Numbered from the stretch's first letter, positions 1 through 9,101 are shown. The stretch: 41,779 bases of DNA from PWND01 sp964601515 (GCA_964601515.1 CAZRNU010000013.1:1-41779); one strand, 5' to 3'. Numbers and translations are program-made. Notes: generated from the letters alone by a model not told the origin.

Positions 1-2
1 GT

Positions 3-935
3 TCTTCTGACTCAGGACTCAGGACTCAGGACTCAGGACTTCCAAAAATTGAAGATATTAAAACAGCGGCTTTTTATGATTTAGCGTATGAAGATTCTAA
101 TGAGAAACCTTCTGAAACAGAAGAATTGATAATTGCTGATGCTGATTTACAAATAGTTGCTGAAGACAACTTTTCAGAGGAAGTTAAAGAAATAGTTTTA
201 CCGCCTGTAAAACAAGTATCAGAAACTTATGCTATTGATATTTCGGAAGGTCATTATAATTATGAAAATGTAAAGAAAGAAAAAATATCTGCTTTGAATA
301 TTACGGCAGGTTCTATGATTCCATTTGCAGAAATGCAAATTACCAGCGGCTACGGGTTTGCTGCAGGTGTAATGAATGATTGGAACATTACTCCTTCAAT
401 AAGTTTATCAACCGGAGGATTGTTTGTATATAACAAATTCAGTTATGACAGCAACAACCGGAATTTATTTCGTGCAGAATATGACAATATTACAATGGAT
501 GGAGGTCAATATGCAGTAAGCACCATAAAGGATTTTGAAATTTTTGCAATAGATGTACCTATCAATGCAAAGGTGAATGTATTTAATTATGCCGGAACAA
601 AATTATATATAACTACCGGAGTATCTTCACTAATATATTTACATCAAACATACTCTGAGCAAGGCACTGTATATGGTAATTATTATGAAACAGACCCACT
701 TACAAACACAGAACAATTAATGACTTTCGCAGACGAAATAAGCATTAATGAAGAAGTTGCTGCTTTTGAGCATTTCGACTTGGCCGGATTGTTAAATATG
801 TCGGTTGGGTATCAGAAAAAAAGAAATAGACACTCTATTATAATTGAGCCCTTCGTAAAGCTACCAATTTCAAATCTTACAAGTCAAAATATTAAAATGG
901 GGATGGGTGGTATAATGATAAAAATTAGTCTCTAA
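3..935 (+). CDS. Outer-membrane beta-barrel-type protein, 5' end missing
   Basis: The frame is open from the window edge to the stop at 935, so the gene probably continues upstream. No in-frame ATG occurs before 315; a TTG at 126 is the only other plausible start. The C-terminal ~170 residues alternate polar and hydrophobic residues with many Gly, Tyr and Asn, as in transmembrane beta-strands. They end in IEPFVKLPISNL followed by a Gly-rich strand and a terminal SL, like small outer-membrane barrels of Bacteroidota. The region before it (about 60 residues) is acidic and probably a periplasmic linker. A heptamer repeat (9-40) lies in the open frame, so the true upstream structure is uncertain: the TGA at 8-10 in another frame could instead end a preceding gene. 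Function is not recognised; the barrel assignment rests on pattern, not on a named family. Confidence 0.6.
   Translation, partial: SSDSGLRTQDSGLPKIEDIKTAAFYDLAYEDSNEKPSETEELIIADADLQIVAEDNFSEEVKEIVLPPVKQVSETYAIDISEGHYNYENVKKEKISALNITAGSMIPFAEMQITSGYGFAAGVMNDWNITPSISLSTGGLFVYNKFSYDSNNRNLFRAEYDNITMDGGQYAVSTIKDFEIFAIDVPINAKVNVFNYAGTKLYITTGVSSLIYLHQTYSEQGTVYGNYYETDPLTNTEQLMTFADEISINEEVAAFEHFDLAGLLNMSVGYQKKRNRHSIIIEPFVKLPISNLTSQNIKMGMGGIMIKISL
9..40. repeat. Heptamer tandem repeat, about 4.6 copies of CTCAGGA
   Basis: Four exact copies of CTCAGGA run from 11 to 38, with partial units on both sides. In the open frame of the barrel gene this reads as a 7-residue cycle (DSGLRTQ); all three frames of the unit are open. 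A TGA at 8-10 sits at its left edge, as stop codons do at the other heptamer arrays in this window. Confidence 0.9.
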
Positions 936-953
936 TCTTTATCATCATTTTTA

Positions 954-983
954 ATTTCGGTCAAAAAAAACCTTTTATCTTTG
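954..983 (+). promoter_or_regulatory. Candidate Bacteroidota promoter for the threonine dehydrogenase gene
   Basis: TATCTTTG at 976-983 matches the phylum's -7 consensus TAnnTTTG, with a TTTCGG element about 17 bp upstream. The start codon follows at 1025. Inferred from sequence match only. Confidence 0.55.
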
Positions 984-1024
984 CGGCAAATTAAAAATAT
1001 TCTATCACCTAATCATATACTCTA

Positions 1025-1975
1025 ATGGAAAAACTGCTTGTAATTGGTTGTGCCGGACAAATCGGATCTGAACTTACTCTCGAACTTAGAAGAATTTATG
1101 GCAACGAAAATGTAATTGCCACTGACATTAAACAGGCTCCTCAGGATATTCTTGAAAGCGGTCCTTTTGAAATTCTTAATGCTCTTGATGCTGCCAAACT
1201 TGCGGAAGTAGTTGACAAGAATAAGATTACCCAGATTTATCATTTAGCTGCAATCCTTTCGGGAAATGCCGAGAAAAATCCGCTTCCAAGCTGGAATATC
1301 AATATGCAAAGTCTTCTTTTGTTGCTCGAGATAGCAAGAGAAAAGAAGCTTAATAAGATTTTCTGGCCAAGCTCGATAGCCGTTTTTGGTCCTACAACTC
1401 CAAGAGTTGAAACTCCTCAATATACAGTTATGGAACCCAACACTGTTTATGGTATAAGCAAGCTGGCAGGTGAAAGATGGATGGAGTATTACTTCCAGAA
1501 ATTTGGAGTAGATGGAAGAAGTCTTAGATATCCCGGATTAATCAGCTATAAAACAGAAGCCGGTGGTGGCACTACCGACTATGCCGTTGAGATTTTCTAT
1601 GAAGCAGTGAAAAACGGCAAATATGAATGTTTCCTTGAAGAAAACACCTACCTTCCAATGATGATGATGGAAGATGCAATAAAAGCAACTGTAGATATTA
1701 TGGAAGCTGATGCTGAAAAAGTCAGAATCAGAAGCAGCTATAATGTTGCAGGTATCAGCTTTAGTCCGAAAGAAATAGCTGCAGAAATTAAGAAACACAT
1801 GCCGGATTTCAGCATAACTTACAAACCGGATTTCCGCCAGGCTATCGCTGATTCATGGCCTCAAAGTATTGACGATTCTCATGCCCGCAAAGACTGGGGA
1901 TTAAGAAATACTTACGATATTAAAAGAATGAGTAAGGTTATGCTTGAGGAGATTGAAAAGAAATTCAAAGGCTAA
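1025..1975 (+). CDS. L-threonine 3-dehydrogenase, short-chain (epimerase-like) type
   Basis: A 316-residue extended SDR protein that should oxidise L-threonine to 2-amino-3-ketobutyrate with NAD+, the first step of threonine breakdown to glycine. It has the N-terminal NAD-binding glycine motif GCAGQIG (residues 8-14), an Asp at the end of beta-2 (ATD, residue 34) fitting NAD preference, the catalytic YxxxK pair (Tyr142, Lys146) and the preceding Ser pair (116-117). Length and the WPSSIAVFGPTTP and RYPGLIS segments fit the SDR-type threonine dehydrogenases known from Flavobacterium rather than the zinc-dependent Tdh family. A TAnnTTTG promoter lies upstream. The tatD-like gene starts 5 bp after the stop, so the two are probably co-transcribed. 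A generic UDP-sugar epimerase is the main alternative and is less likely given the substrate-loop sequence. Confidence 0.85.
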   Translation: MEKLLVIGCAGQIGSELTLELRRIYGNENVIATDIKQAPQDILESGPFEILNALDAAKLAEVVDKNKITQIYHLAAILSGNAEKNPLPSWNINMQSLLLLLEIAREKKLNKIFWPSSIAVFGPTTPRVETPQYTVMEPNTVYGISKLAGERWMEYYFQKFGVDGRSLRYPGLISYKTEAGGGTTDYAVEIFYEAVKNGKYECFLEENTYLPMMMMEDAIKATVDIMEADAEKVRIRSSYNVAGISFSPKEIAAEIKKHMPDFSITYKPDFRQAIADSWPQSIDDSHARKDWGLRNTYDIKRMSKVMLEEIEKKFKG

Positions 1976-1980
1976 CAGCC

Positions 1981-2754
1981 ATGGAATTTGTTGATACGCA
2001 TACACATCTTTATTTAGAACAATTTTCCGACGATTATGAAGTTGCTGTAAAATCGGCAATTGATGCCGGTGTGAAGCACATGCTTCTACCAAATGTTGAC
2101 CTCGACACTGTTGAGCAGATGATGAGGCTTGCAAATCAGTTTCCGCAAAATTGCCACCCAATGATGGCAATACACCCAACCTCTGTTAAAGAAGATTATT
2201 TAGAAAAGCTTGAAGATATAAAGCAACTACTTTTTTCGGGAAACTTTGCAGCAGTTGGAGAAACAGGCATAGACCTATACTGGGATAAAACATTTTTCAA
2301 GGAGCAGGTGTACGCCTTTGAGCAGCATATTGAATGGGCTATAAAGTTGAAATTACCAATTGTAATTCATTCAAGAAAATCACTTGACGAAATTCTAAAA
2401 ATTCTTGACAATTATAAAAACAGCAATCTTACAGGAGTCTTTCATTGTTTTCCGGGCAATGTAATTCAGGCTAAAAAGGTTGTAGAAAGAGGATTTTACT
2501 TTGGAATAGGCGGAGTTGTAACTTACAAAAACAGTGAGATGTCGAAGGTTGTGAGCGAAATGCCATTAGAGTGGATTTTGCTTGAGACCGACGCACCATA
2601 TCTGCCACCGGTTCCACACAGAGGCAAAAGAAACGAAAGCGCATATATTCCGGTAATAGCCGAAAAAGTAGCAGAACTAAAAGGAGTTTCATTGCAAGAT
2701 GTTGCCCGTATCACAACCGAAAATGCGAAAAAGGTTTTTATGGTTAGTGGATAG
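1981..2754 (+). CDS. tatD: TatD family metal-dependent deoxyribonuclease
   Basis: A 257-residue TIM-barrel hydrolase of the TatD/YcfH family; members cleave DNA as 3'-5' exonucleases and act in the cytoplasm. The metal ligands are visible in order: HTH (His7, His9), GETGID (Glu94), IVIHSR (His130), GVFHCF (His155) and LETDAPY (Asp204). The length is normal and the protein is soluble with no signal peptide. The start at 1981 is 5 bp after the threonine dehydrogenase stop. Its stop at 2752-2754 is followed immediately by a heptamer array and a palindromic repeat. Confidence 0.93.
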   Translation: MEFVDTHTHLYLEQFSDDYEVAVKSAIDAGVKHMLLPNVDLDTVEQMMRLANQFPQNCHPMMAIHPTSVKEDYLEKLEDIKQLLFSGNFAAVGETGIDLYWDKTFFKEQVYAFEQHIEWAIKLKLPIVIHSRKSLDEILKILDNYKNSNLTGVFHCFPGNVIQAKKVVERGFYFGIGGVVTYKNSEMSKVVSEMPLEWILLETDAPYLPPVPHRGKRNESAYIPVIAEKVAELKGVSLQDVARITTENAKKVFMVSG

Positions 2755-2788
2755 TGAAAAACTACAAGTGAAAAGTGAAAAGTAGAGA
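2754..2788. repeat. Heptamer array directly after the tatD stop codon
   Basis: Five 7-bp units in register: GTGAAAA, ACTACAA, GTGAAAA, GTGAAAA, GTAGAGA. The first unit shares its G with the TAG stop at 2752-2754. The last unit runs into the palindrome at 2784-2807. Confidence 0.75.
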
Positions 2789-2807
2789 CGCGATGCCTCG
2801 CGTCTCT
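2784..2807. repeat. GAGACGC-type palindromic element, single copy
   Basis: A perfect 10-bp inverted repeat (AGAGACGCGA / TCGCGTCTCT) with a TGCC loop. It belongs to the same family as the three palindromes at 29610-29730 (shared GAGACGC...GCGTCTC arms). It may also act as a hairpin at the end of the threonine dehydrogenase-tatD transcript, but no T-run follows. Confidence 0.85.
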
Positions 2808-2913
2808 CGAATTTCCAACCAAAAATCCATGCCCATTTTTTAATCTTCAATCTTACAAATCTTCAATCCAAAAAATCCGAAAACTACCTAGTCTTTCTAA
2901 TTTCAAAAATCCT

Positions 2914-2921
2914 TATCTTAG
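2914..2921 (+). promoter_or_regulatory. Possible -7 element for the GH57 gene
   Basis: TATCTTAG is one mismatch from TAnnTTTG and sits 37 bp before the start codon. The -33 element is not clear. The 204-bp gap (2755-2958) otherwise holds the heptamers, the palindrome and AATCTTC-like short repeats at 2842-2869. Confidence 0.35.
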
Positions 2922-2958
2922 CGATTGGAAAAATTTTTGGAATTAAAAGGATATTAAA

Positions 2959-5900
2959 ATGAAAAAATCACTACTAACCCTGGTGGTTGCGTTGTTGTTG
3001 CCTATTATACTAAAGGCAAATTCAGACACAACCGACACAAGTAAAAGCCCTAAAATTTACATCGCTTTTTTGTGGCACATGCATCAGCCTATATACTGGC
3101 CTTACGAGAATATTATTACAACGGCCAACAGTGGTGCATATTCTTTTAACCTCTATGATGTTTTTAATCAGAGGGTTGGCCCATATACCGACTGGCCGAA
3201 AAATGCAGTTCAAATGGGTATTAATGCCGGGTTTGGCAATTTTGGGGCTCAGGTAAGTTTTTCAGGCTCGTTGGTTGAAAACCTTAACAACATTGCTGCC
3301 GCTAATGCTTGCAATGGAAGTTTTAACAACTGGAAATCTCACTGGAATTATATTACAGGGCAAAAAACTGTGAGAAACAACCCTAGAATTGACCTTGTTG
3401 GCTTTGGCTATCATCATCCTTTGATGGGTTTGATTGATTATTATGATATCCGCAAATCTATCCAAGACCACAGAAATATATTTGCAACTAATTTTCCAAG
3501 TTATTCTTATTCCAAAGGAATATTTCCGCCGGAAAATGCCTTCTCGGCAAGAATGATTCCTGCTTTGGTTGATGAAGGCCTTGAATGGGTTTTGGTTGAC
3601 AATTTTAATTTTGAAAGAGCATCTGCAGGGGCTCCTGTTGGAGATGGCACAGGGGTTAAGCGTCCTAACAAAGCTGACATTTTAAATCCAAACCCAAATG
3701 ATTGGACCGGCTTAAACGGACTATGGTGCCCCTCTCCTATTTCTGCCAGATGGGCACATCAGCCAAAATATGTTCAATATGTAGATCCTCAAACAGGAAC
3801 AACCAAAAAAATTATTGCAGTGCCTGCATCAAGATATCTTGGCAATGAAGACGGTAGAGGTGGCTTTGGCGCATTAAATTACGACTATGTAATGAGTCAG
3901 CTTGAAAGTTATAATACAGATCCTAATCATCCAATATTAATAGTTTTGCACCATGATGGAGATAATTATGGTGGAGGTTCTGAAGGATATTATGGTGGAA
4001 ATTTTGCCAATTTTGTAAGCTGGCTTGGCTCACAATCGAGCAGATTTGTTTGCACAACAATACAGGATTATTTGGAGATGTTTCCTCCAAATCCTAATGA
4101 CATAATTCACGTTCAGGATGGAAGTTGGGTTGGTGCCGATTCCGGCGACCCTGAGTTTAAGAAATGGAACGGAGACCCAGGCAATTATCATGGAACCCCG
4201 AATTATAGCCCTGATCGAAACAGCTGGGGTATTATTACAGCAGCAAAAAACATAGTACAAACTGCTCACCAGGTAAATCCTTCATCTGCTCATACTGTAA
4301 ATGCATGGAAATTTTATCTGAATGCACAAACAAGTTGCTATTGGTACTGGGATGGAACAGAAATGTGGGACTCTCACCCTGCAAGAGCTTGTAATTTGGC
4401 AGTAGCCGCCGCAGCAAATGTATTAGGGGGAAGTTATTCTGATTTAACTCCGCCATCTATTTATCTTCCACAAAGATTTCCATATAATCCCGGTGATGTT
4501 GAATGGGATGCTGTTGGCGTAATGTCGTCGGATTTTAAAGTATGGACATACGTTTACGACCATTCAGGGTTGCAAACGGTAAAACTAAAATACAGACTTG
4601 TTGACGAAGGTGTTCACACTGCAACATCTGTTGTAACTAGAACATACGCCGGAGGAACCGGTGTTGGGGAATGGCAGGAAATCAATATGACAGGAATAAC
4701 AATTCCATCTATTACCAATCCACTTCCTACATATAAAGCAAAAGAATACTCTGCGGAAATTACAGGATATCAAAATGTATTGATTAGTTATTATGTGGAG
4801 GCGAGTGATAATAATGGCAATATTGCAAAATCACCAATACAACATGTTTGGGTAGGAGACGGAAGCGGATCAGGTGGAGGAAACGTTACATGGACTCCCC
4901 AAAATCCAAACCTAAATGAATACATAACCATTACTGCATCTTATGCAAATTCAAACACATATCTGCACTGGGGTGTAAATAACTCAGGTTCATCATGGCA
5001 AACACCACATGCAAGCTATTGGCCAAGCGGAACAACTTTGTTTAATGGCACCGGCCCGGCTGTTGAAACACAATTTACAGACAGTGGTGATGGTATTTTT
5101 AAAGTCGTTCTCGGACCATTCAACAATGCAGCTCAGGTTGTTAATACTGTAGCATTTGTTGTAAGAAATGGAAGCGAGTGGGATAACAATGGAGGAAATG
5201 ACTATCATATAACAATTAACAACACCCCGTCAGACGACCCTGTAGGATCTAATGCCAATATTACTACTTTAGTAAATCAGCATTACGACTTTACTGCTTC
5301 TGATTTTTATTTTCAGGGAACAGGAGGTGCTACTTTTGCAGGTATAAAGATTGAGAGCTCTGTTTCTCAAGGAAACCTAACATATAATGGTATATCAGTA
5401 ACCTCCGGCCAGGATTATCCTGTTGTTGCTAATCTAAGGTATACTCCTCCTGTAGGTATAACAGGAAACCCATTAACAAGCTTTACATTTAGAGTAAAAG
5501 ACAGCGAAGGCAGATACAGTCAATCAGTTTATACAATGAGTATAAATGTATTGAGTCCAAATCCAATAAGCAGCAACTCATCCGTAAATATGAACATGAA
5601 TGCAACTTACACATTCAGTTCAGCAAATTTCCCTTTTACAGGGCAAAATGGAGCTACATTTGCCGGAATTCAAATTTGTGAATTGCATGGCAAAGGAACT
5701 TTACATTATAATGAAAACCCTGCAGCAACTTCAACAGATTATCCAAATCCTGCATTGCTAACGTATACACCTGTGGCATCAGAATTTGGAATGCCTTATA
5801 CAACATTCACATTTAAGGTTAAGGATAGTAATGGCCTTTACAGTGCAAGTTGCTACACAATGACAATAAATGTACTGAGCGATTTCCCAAATGGAATTAG

Positions 5901-7251
5901 CTGGCATCCGGAAAATCCAACTGAGGATGATATGATTACCATTGTTGTAAAGAATGATGCAAACATGAGTGCAAGCTCGAGATTGCACTGGGGTGTAAAT
6001 GACTGGCAAATGCCAATTGCAGCATACAGACCTGCAGGTTCCGTTTTACACAACGGTACAGGTCCTGCAGTGCAAACTCCTTTTGAAAATAGCGGCGATG
6101 TGTGGATTGTAAATCTTGGACCATTCAATAATTCCTCTCAAAAAGTTACTAGCCTCGATTTTGTAATATTCTACGGTGGCAATAATTGGAATAATAATGG
6201 GGGAAACGATTGGCATGTAACCATCTTGCCGGGAGAAGAGGAGGAAGAAGTAAATCCGGTTTCATCAAATTCTTCAGTAACCTTCCTAATGAACAATAAT
6301 TATACGTTTAGCAATTCCAATTTCCCATTTACAAGTTACACCGGGGCAAATTTCGCAGGAATTTGGATTTGTTCATTACCTAATAAAGGACAATTAAAGT
6401 ATAATGGCAGCAATGCTGCAATAGAACAGGATTATCCAAATCCGTCGCTTCTTACATTTGTTCCTGAAGAAGATGAGTTTGGTTCGCCTTACACAAGTTT
6501 TACTTTCAAGGTTAAAGATAGTCAGGGATATTACAGCTTAATCTGTTACACATTAACAATAAATGTATTGAGTGATTTCCCTGATGGAGTTAGCTGGTAT
6601 CCAGAAGAGCCAAATCAAAATGATATGATTACCATTATAGTTAAGAATGATGGCAATATGGCAGCAGGTTCAAAATTGCATTGGGGTGTAAATGGGTGGA
6701 ATCAGCCTATTGCGGCATATTGGCCCGATGGAAGCAACTTGCATGCAGGTACAGGGCCGGCAGTTCAAACTCCTTTCCAAAATAGCGGAGACTATTGGTT
6801 TGTAAACATAGGACCGTTTAATAACTCATCTCAAATAGTTTCAAGCCTTGATTTTGTGCTTTATTATGGTGGTTCGGATTGGAACAACAATGGAGGAGCC
6901 GACTGGCATATCGCAATCAAATATGAAGAAGACGATGATGATGATGACGACGATGATGACGATGATGACGATAATTCAATAAATGAAATTAATTCATTGG
7001 CTAACGCTATCAGCATTTATCCAAATCCGATGAAAACGATGACGTTTATTGAAATCAATAATGATAACAATAGCAGCTACGAAATACAATTATTAAATAC
7101 TTTGGGAGTTGCAATAATCACAACTGATGCTAAATCAGGCGAGAAAATTGTACTGAACAGAAATCGTCTTCCATCAGGTTTATACTTCATTAGAGTTAGA
7201 GACATCAATACTAATGAAACAAAAACAATAAAACTCAATGTAATAAACTAG
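2959..7251 (+). CDS. Secreted GH57 alpha-glucan hydrolase/transferase with three starch-binding-like modules and T9SS sorting domain
   Basis: A 1430-residue exported enzyme. Residues 1-20 are a signal peptide. The GH57-type catalytic region (about 33-480) has HMHQP (40-44), FPPENAF with the likely nucleophile Glu192, and HHDGDN (Asp333 or Asp335 as likely acid/base). An Ig-like segment (about 510-630) follows. Three CBM25-like modules (about 643-753, 979-1089, 1210-1320) share LHWGVN, GTGPAV, GPFNN and WNNNGG signatures. They alternate with three copies of a beta-sandwich repeat of about 100 residues (757-866, 868-970, 1098-1200) containing FTFKVKDS. Fourteen consecutive Asp (1325-1338) precede a type A T9SS domain (about 1348-1430, with IYPNP). 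The expected substrate is starch or another alpha-glucan; GH57 includes amylases, branching enzymes and 4-alpha-glucanotransferases, and the exact reaction cannot be told. It converges with the M14 gene, with a 23-bp gap. Confidence 0.85.
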   Translation: MKKSLLTLVVALLLPIILKANSDTTDTSKSPKIYIAFLWHMHQPIYWPYENIITTANSGAYSFNLYDVFNQRVGPYTDWPKNAVQMGINAGFGNFGAQVSFSGSLVENLNNIAAANACNGSFNNWKSHWNYITGQKTVRNNPRIDLVGFGYHHPLMGLIDYYDIRKSIQDHRNIFATNFPSYSYSKGIFPPENAFSARMIPALVDEGLEWVLVDNFNFERASAGAPVGDGTGVKRPNKADILNPNPNDWTGLNGLWCPSPISARWAHQPKYVQYVDPQTGTTKKIIAVPASRYLGNEDGRGGFGALNYDYVMSQLESYNTDPNHPILIVLHHDGDNYGGGSEGYYGGNFANFVSWLGSQSSRFVCTTIQDYLEMFPPNPNDIIHVQDGSWVGADSGDPEFKKWNGDPGNYHGTPNYSPDRNSWGIITAAKNIVQTAHQVNPSSAHTVNAWKFYLNAQTSCYWYWDGTEMWDSHPARACNLAVAAAANVLGGSYSDLTPPSIYLPQRFPYNPGDVEWDAVGVMSSDFKVWTYVYDHSGLQTVKLKYRLVDEGVHTATSVVTRTYAGGTGVGEWQEINMTGITIPSITNPLPTYKAKEYSAEITGYQNVLISYYVEASDNNGNIAKSPIQHVWVGDGSGSGGGNVTWTPQNPNLNEYITITASYANSNTYLHWGVNNSGSSWQTPHASYWPSGTTLFNGTGPAVETQFTDSGDGIFKVVLGPFNNAAQVVNTVAFVVRNGSEWDNNGGNDYHITINNTPSDDPVGSNANITTLVNQHYDFTASDFYFQGTGGATFAGIKIESSVSQGNLTYNGISVTSGQDYPVVANLRYTPPVGITGNPLTSFTFRVKDSEGRYSQSVYTMSINVLSPNPISSNSSVNMNMNATYTFSSANFPFTGQNGATFAGIQICELHGKGTLHYNENPAATSTDYPNPALLTYTPVASEFGMPYTTFTFKVKDSNGLYSASCYTMTINVLSDFPNGISWHPENPTEDDMITIVVKNDANMSASSRLHWGVNDWQMPIAAYRPAGSVLHNGTGPAVQTPFENSGDVWIVNLGPFNNSSQKVTSLDFVIFYGGNNWNNNGGNDWHVTILPGEEEEEVNPVSSNSSVTFLMNNNYTFSNSNFPFTSYTGANFAGIWICSLPNKGQLKYNGSNAAIEQDYPNPSLLTFVPEEDEFGSPYTSFTFKVKDSQGYYSLICYTLTINVLSDFPDGVSWYPEEPNQNDMITIIVKNDGNMAAGSKLHWGVNGWNQPIAAYWPDGSNLHAGTGPAVQTPFQNSGDYWFVNIGPFNNSSQIVSSLDFVLYYGGSDWNNNGGADWHIAIKYEEDDDDDDDDDDDDDDNSINEINSLANAISIYPNPMKTMTFIEINNDNNSSYEIQLLNTLGVAIITTDAKSGEKIVLNRNRLPSGLYFIRVRDINTNETKTIKLNVIN

Positions 7252-7257
7252 ATAAGT

Positions 7258-7315
7258 TTGGGGGTGTTGTTTTTTTAACTGTTTATTAATGTTATAAGCA
7301 AAACAACATCCCCAA
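7258..7315. terminator. Inverted repeat between convergent genes, possible bidirectional terminator
   Basis: A 16-bp arm at 7258-7273 pairs with 7300-7315, with only one G-T wobble and a 26-nt loop. The left arm lies in the gap after the GH57 stop; the right arm lies inside the last codons of the convergent carboxypeptidase gene. T-rich sequence overlaps the left arm. Its role as a terminator is inferred. Confidence 0.45.
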
Positions 7316-9101
7316 CATTTATTGCACCATCATAATTCAAGTCGGCAAGATTGCTGTGGAACCCTTCGGGATTATTACCTAAAATATAACTGATAAGCAT
7401 TGTAAGATCTTGAACATTAATAATGCCATCATTATTAACATCACCAATTATGTAAAAATTAGCATGCATAGTAACATTATGACCCAGCATAGTAAATGTA
7501 AACTCAGGTTCGGAGCTTATTTCAACATCACTTATGGTCCAGTTATTAAAAACAAAACCAACGCTAGCAGTAGCACTTACAGGCACTTCATCATTTGGAA
7601 GATAAATACCACCTCCACTAAGAACCCCTGCTCCTTCAGGATTTGCAACGAGAGTAAGAGAATAGTTCTCGCCCAACAAAACATCAAGAAAAGTTGTTTG
7701 GTAATTATTTACATTCACTCCTGAAATAATCTTATCTGGATATCCGGTAGCAGAAACTTTAACCGTATAAGTACCTGCTAGAATCGGTCTGTTAAAGTTT
7801 CCATGAGGAAGCCTTGAATAAACTTCAGAGTTATAATTATCATGACTTACTATTTCAATTTTTGCAGCTATAGGTTGTAATGTCAATGCATCTCTAACTG
7901 TACCTGCTATTCCATAAAGCGCCTGCTCCATATAATTAAGGAACGACCTGTAGTTGTATTCCCAGTGAGCAGGCAGCAAGCTTGGACTCAACAATTTAGT
8001 GTTGCTAATCTCAAGTGTAATTTCTCTACAATACTCGTAATAATTGAAATAATCCTGTCTGCCTCCATAAACAACATACCAGTCGCCGCCATGTGTAACA
8101 CCTCCATATGCGGTCATATATCCTGAAGGACTATAGTATTGGGCTGTATCGGCATATTCCCATGAAACCATAGTGTACCAATTATGGTCGGGATGCTTTC
8201 TAACTCCTGAAGTCCAACTATCGTAAGGATAGTTTACCAGTTCAATACCACCGTGCATATTTGCAGACATTACAAAGTTCATAGTGTCTGTAAAATTCAT
8301 CATATTTACAACTTCAAGTTGCCTAACTGATTGTGTGCTTACAGGATTTGGGTAATTTCTGTTTAGGTCATATCCGTTTTTGTTAGAACGTGTTGCGCCA
8401 CTAACAGAATTATCGTTATTTGTATATGTACCGTCGGGGTTTTCATTCGGACAAATCCAAATCTCCATATTATCGAGAAGATACGTTATTCTGCTATTTG
8501 TGCCATAATTTGTAGCTAAATAATCTATAAGTCTAAGCATTAAAACAAAACCTGTTGTTTCATCACCATGTATTGTAGCCGTGTACATAAATCGTGGAAC
8601 AGATTTAGTTTGGTTTACATTTGACGAAATCTTTGCAAACAATAGTTTTCTGTTCATCACAGTATTCCCGATATCATATATTTTTACAAGGTTGGGATGG
8701 TCGGTTTGAAATTGATACATCATATTAACGTAACCGCTATAGGTAGGATAATAATCCCAGCTTTTATCACTCTTTTGAGCAACAATTTCTTCCCATGATT
8801 TCATATTAGGATCAAAATCAATATCTCCGGGGCTTCGTTCAACAACAAAGTCGATATTCAACTTGTTTAGCAATAAAACAGCTTCTCTATTAGCATAGCT
8901 AAAGGCTCGATTACCTTTAAAATAATCATGAGATAAGGCTAAGTGCAGTTCATCATTATAATCTTCAGCATTAAAACTTATATAAACTTCTGATTTTTGT
9001 TCAAGAATGTTTAATGCTTTTTCGTATTGCCTCTGACCATATACATTAGAAACTGAAAACAATACAAAAAATAATAGGGCTTTGTAAATGATATTTTTCA
9101 C
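7275..9101 (-). CDS. Secreted M14 zinc carboxypeptidase with C-terminal dockerin
   Basis: A 608-residue exported peptidase that removes C-terminal amino acids. I start it at GTG 9101 rather than an upstream ATG at 9149, because the signal peptide then begins VKNIIYKALLFF and the context ACCGTGAAAAAT is identical to that of the neighbouring paralog. Domains: signal peptide (1-22), a propeptide-like segment (23-113), the M14 catalytic domain (115-390) with zinc ligands His178, Glu181 and His283, substrate Arg248 (DLNRN) and catalytic Glu364, a carboxypeptidase-regulatory-like beta-sandwich (397-478), one InlB-type beta-repeat (480-550) and a dockerin (553-606) with two loops, DVNNDGIINVQD and DLNYDGAINVGD. 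There is no T9SS sorting domain, unlike its paralog upstream on the same strand. Either a cohesin-like partner exists elsewhere or the dockerin does something else; no cohesin is in the window. Confidence 0.88.
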   Translation of the reverse strand: MKNIIYKALLFFVLFSVSNVYGQRQYEKALNILEQKSEVYISFNAEDYNDELHLALSHDYFKGNRAFSYANREAVLLLNKLNIDFVVERSPGDIDFDPNMKSWEEIVAQKSDKSWDYYPTYSGYVNMMYQFQTDHPNLVKIYDIGNTVMNRKLLFAKISSNVNQTKSVPRFMYTATIHGDETTGFVLMLRLIDYLATNYGTNSRITYLLDNMEIWICPNENPDGTYTNNDNSVSGATRSNKNGYDLNRNYPNPVSTQSVRQLEVVNMMNFTDTMNFVMSANMHGGIELVNYPYDSWTSGVRKHPDHNWYTMVSWEYADTAQYYSPSGYMTAYGGVTHGGDWYVVYGGRQDYFNYYEYCREITLEISNTKLLSPSLLPAHWEYNYRSFLNYMEQALYGIAGTVRDALTLQPIAAKIEIVSHDNYNSEVYSRLPHGNFNRPILAGTYTVKVSATGYPDKIISGVNVNNYQTTFLDVLLGENYSLTLVANPEGAGVLSGGGIYLPNDEVPVSATASVGFVFNNWTISDVEISSEPEFTFTMLGHNVTMHANFYIIGDVNNDGIINVQDLTMLISYILGNNPEGFHSNLADLNYDGAINVGDVVLLITLINS

